A stretch of DNA of 6,267 nucleotides from DATJGS01 sp035494735. GTDB taxonomy: Bacteria > Eisenbacteria > RBG-16-71-46. The stretch lies in contig DATJGS010000005.1 of the NCBI GenBank assembly GCA_035494735.1, positions 1 to 6,267 of the forward strand, read 5' to 3'. Of this stretch, positions 4,818 to 6,267 are shown piece after piece (the first letter of the stretch is position 1; each line of letters starts with the position of its first letter). The notes under the pieces were generated by a model. That model worked only from the letters and a program-made list of their open reading frames with translations, did no database searches and was not told the origin of the DNA. Made by a program: the position numbers and the translations under genes.

Positions 4818-6254
4818 ATGATCGACCGCCGCTTTCGTGCCGCGCTCACCGGACTCGCGACCGTCGCCGCGCTCGCCGGCGTTCCCGCGCCGTCCGCCGC
4901 GGCGCCGGCGCGAACGCCCGAGACTCCCGCGCCCGCCGACTCGGCGCGCCGGCGACCCGCCGCGCGCGGCGCCGAAGACGCGATGCCGGGCATGGACATG
5001 GGCGGCGCGCACCACGCGCACGCCGCACCGACGGCCGGCGCGCCTCACGTTCACACCGCGACGATGGCCGGCATGGACCACGCGGGGCACGGCGCGATGC
5101 GCGGGGCGCTCGGCGAGTACCCCATGTCGCGCGAGGCCTCGGGCACGTCGTGGCAGCCGGAGGCCGCGCCGCACGTCGGCCTGCACGAGATGCGCGGCGA
5201 CTGGACGCTGATGCTGCACGGCAACGTCGACCTGATCGGGGACGCCCAGGGCGGACCGCGCGGCGACGATCGCGTGTTCAGCGCGAACATGTTGATGGCC
5301 ATGGCGCGCCGCCCGCTCGCCGGCGGCTGGCTCGGCCTGAGGGCCATGACTTCGCTCGAGCCCGCGACCATCGGCCCGCGCGGCTACCCGCTGCTGCTGC
5401 AGACCGGGGAGAGCGCGGATGGCGTGACGCCGCTCGTCGACCGGCAGCACCCGCACGACCTCTTCATGGAGCTGGCCGCGAGCTGGAGCGTGAGCGCCGG
5501 CGACGCCTCGGCCTTCGTGTACGCGGGCCTCCCCGGCGAGCCGGCGCTGGGCCCGCCCGCGTACATGCACCGCTTCTCGGGCGAGGACGTGCCGGAGACG
5601 CCGATCACGCACCACTGGCTGGATTCGACGCACATCACGTACGGCGTCGTCACGCTGGGCGCGATTCGCGGCGCGCTCAAGCTCGAGGCCTCGGCGTTCC
5701 GCGGCCGCGAACCGGACGAGCGACGCTGGAATCTGGAGTCGCCGAAGCTCGACTCCTACGCCGGGCGCGTGACGTTCAATCCCACGCCGGCCTGGTCGAT
5801 GCAGGGGAGCGCCGGCCGTCTCGAGAGCCCCGAGGCCCTGGAACCCGGCGTCGACCAGGCGCGCGTCACGGCGTCGATCGCGCATCAGACCACCGACGCG
5901 CGCGGCGGCTGGGGCAGCCTCCTGGCCGTGGCGCGCGCGCGCAACCGGCCCGGGCACACCCTGGACGCCGCGCTGCTCGAGAGCACGCGGCACCTGGGCC
6001 GGCACGCCGTGTTCGCGCGGCTCGAGAGCGTCGAGAAGGACGAGTTGTTCGGCGGAAGCGATCCGCTCGCCGGCCACGTGTTCCACGTCGCCAAGCTCGG
6101 CGCCGGCTATGCGTTCGAACTGTGGCACGCCGCGCACGGATCGTTGGCGCTCGGCGCCTATGGCAGCGTGAGCCGCGTGCCGCCGAGCCTGCGCGGCGCG
6201 TACGGCGACGTGCCGCGCGGCGGGATGCTGTTCGCGCGCGCCCGGCTGCGCTAG
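4818..6254 (+). CDS. Secreted, probably outer-membrane protein with His/Met-rich N-terminal segment
   Basis: The 478-residue product starts with a signal peptide (MIDRRFRAALTGLATVAALAG, cleavage near residue 28). Residues 56-94 are rich in metal-ligand residues: MPGMDMGGAHHAHA, HVHTATMAGMDHAGHGAM. This recalls the MDH-type repeats of copper proteins such as CopB/PcoB. From about 100 on, a conserved-looking body has YPMSREASGTSWQPE (101-115), VDRQHPHDLFMELA (207-220), PAYMHRFSGEDVPE (247-260) and ITHHWLDSTHITYG (263-276). Alternating polar and hydrophobic stretches with Trp/Tyr and an end in FARARLR suggest an outer-membrane beta-barrel. I recall similar proteins, annotated only as hypothetical, in several Gram-negative phyla; no assigned function is known to me. 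A copper or other metal role is inferred from the His/Met segment. The ATG at 4818 gives a normal signal peptide; an in-frame ATG at 4779 would add 13 Arg-rich residues. Neither has a good ribosome binding site. No promoter is recognisable in the 91-nt gap, so read-through from the receiver gene is possible. Confidence 0.75.
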   Translation: MIDRRFRAALTGLATVAALAGVPAPSAAAPARTPETPAPADSARRRPAARGAEDAMPGMDMGGAHHAHAAPTAGAPHVHTATMAGMDHAGHGAMRGALGEYPMSREASGTSWQPEAAPHVGLHEMRGDWTLMLHGNVDLIGDAQGGPRGDDRVFSANMLMAMARRPLAGGWLGLRAMTSLEPATIGPRGYPLLLQTGESADGVTPLVDRQHPHDLFMELAASWSVSAGDASAFVYAGLPGEPALGPPAYMHRFSGEDVPETPITHHWLDSTHITYGVVTLGAIRGALKLEASAFRGREPDERRWNLESPKLDSYAGRVTFNPTPAWSMQGSAGRLESPEALEPGVDQARVTASIAHQTTDARGGWGSLLAVARARNRPGHTLDAALLESTRHLGRHAVFARLESVEKDELFGGSDPLAGHVFHVAKLGAGYAFELWHAAHGSLALGAYGSVSRVPPSLRGAYGDVPRGGMLFARARLR

Positions 6255-6267
6255 ACACGTCGGCGCG

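Noticed and set aside
4644..6137. A 497-codon minus-strand open frame opposite the His/Met-headed gene
   Set aside because: It shows an antisense-artefact composition with no motif or signal peptide; the plus strand has a signal peptide and ordered motifs.
6255..6267. Possible further feature after the last stop codon
   Set aside because: Only 13 bases remain and nothing can be recognised.

Overview
The window is very GC-rich (well over 65% by eye), with strong G/C preference at third codon positions. This explains the many long antisense reading frames that are not genes. The gene content is bacterial chromosome: a metal-regulated iron permease operon, a secreted TPR/GWxTD-domain protein, a stand-alone receiver domain and a His/Met-headed secreted protein. 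GWxTD proteins are known mainly from Acidobacteria, Gemmatimonadota, Eisenbacteria and related high-GC Gram-negative phyla. Together with signal peptides and a likely outer-membrane protein, this suggests such an organism (inference; phylum not proven). No RNA gene, insertion sequence, CRISPR array or phage gene is visible.

Left part (1-2148, minus strand): a compact operon read leftwards. It runs from an ArsR/SmtB-type regulator (1675-2148), through an FTR1 iron permease fused to a C-terminal DUF2318 cysteine domain (417-1682, overlapping the regulator by 8 bp), to the start of an FtsX/MacB-type ABC permease (413 to beyond position 1). The order resembles the fetM-fetA-fetB and Campylobacter p19-associated iron systems, but with the FTR1 and DUF2318 parts in one polypeptide and an ArsR-type repressor in front.

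Centre (2149-2295): a divergent control region. It holds back-to-back promoter candidates whose -35 boxes form a GGTCAA/TTGACC inverted repeat, and a TGAAC-N12-GTTCA dyad just upstream of the regulator gene that looks like an ArsR/SmtB operator. To the right, a 652-residue secreted GWxTD protein is read on the plus strand (2296-4254).

Right part (4255-6267, plus strand): a single-domain response regulator (4331-4726) preceded by a sequence carrying an exact GCCGATAA, the -10 element of flagellar sigma-28 promoters. Then comes a 478-residue secreted, probably outer-membrane protein (4818-6254) with a His/Met-rich N-terminal segment like those of copper-handling proteins. The last 13 bases hold nothing recognisable. 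The best leads are the self-regulated iron operon with its domain fusion, the symmetrical divergent promoter, the sigma-28-like promoter and the His/Met-headed protein.
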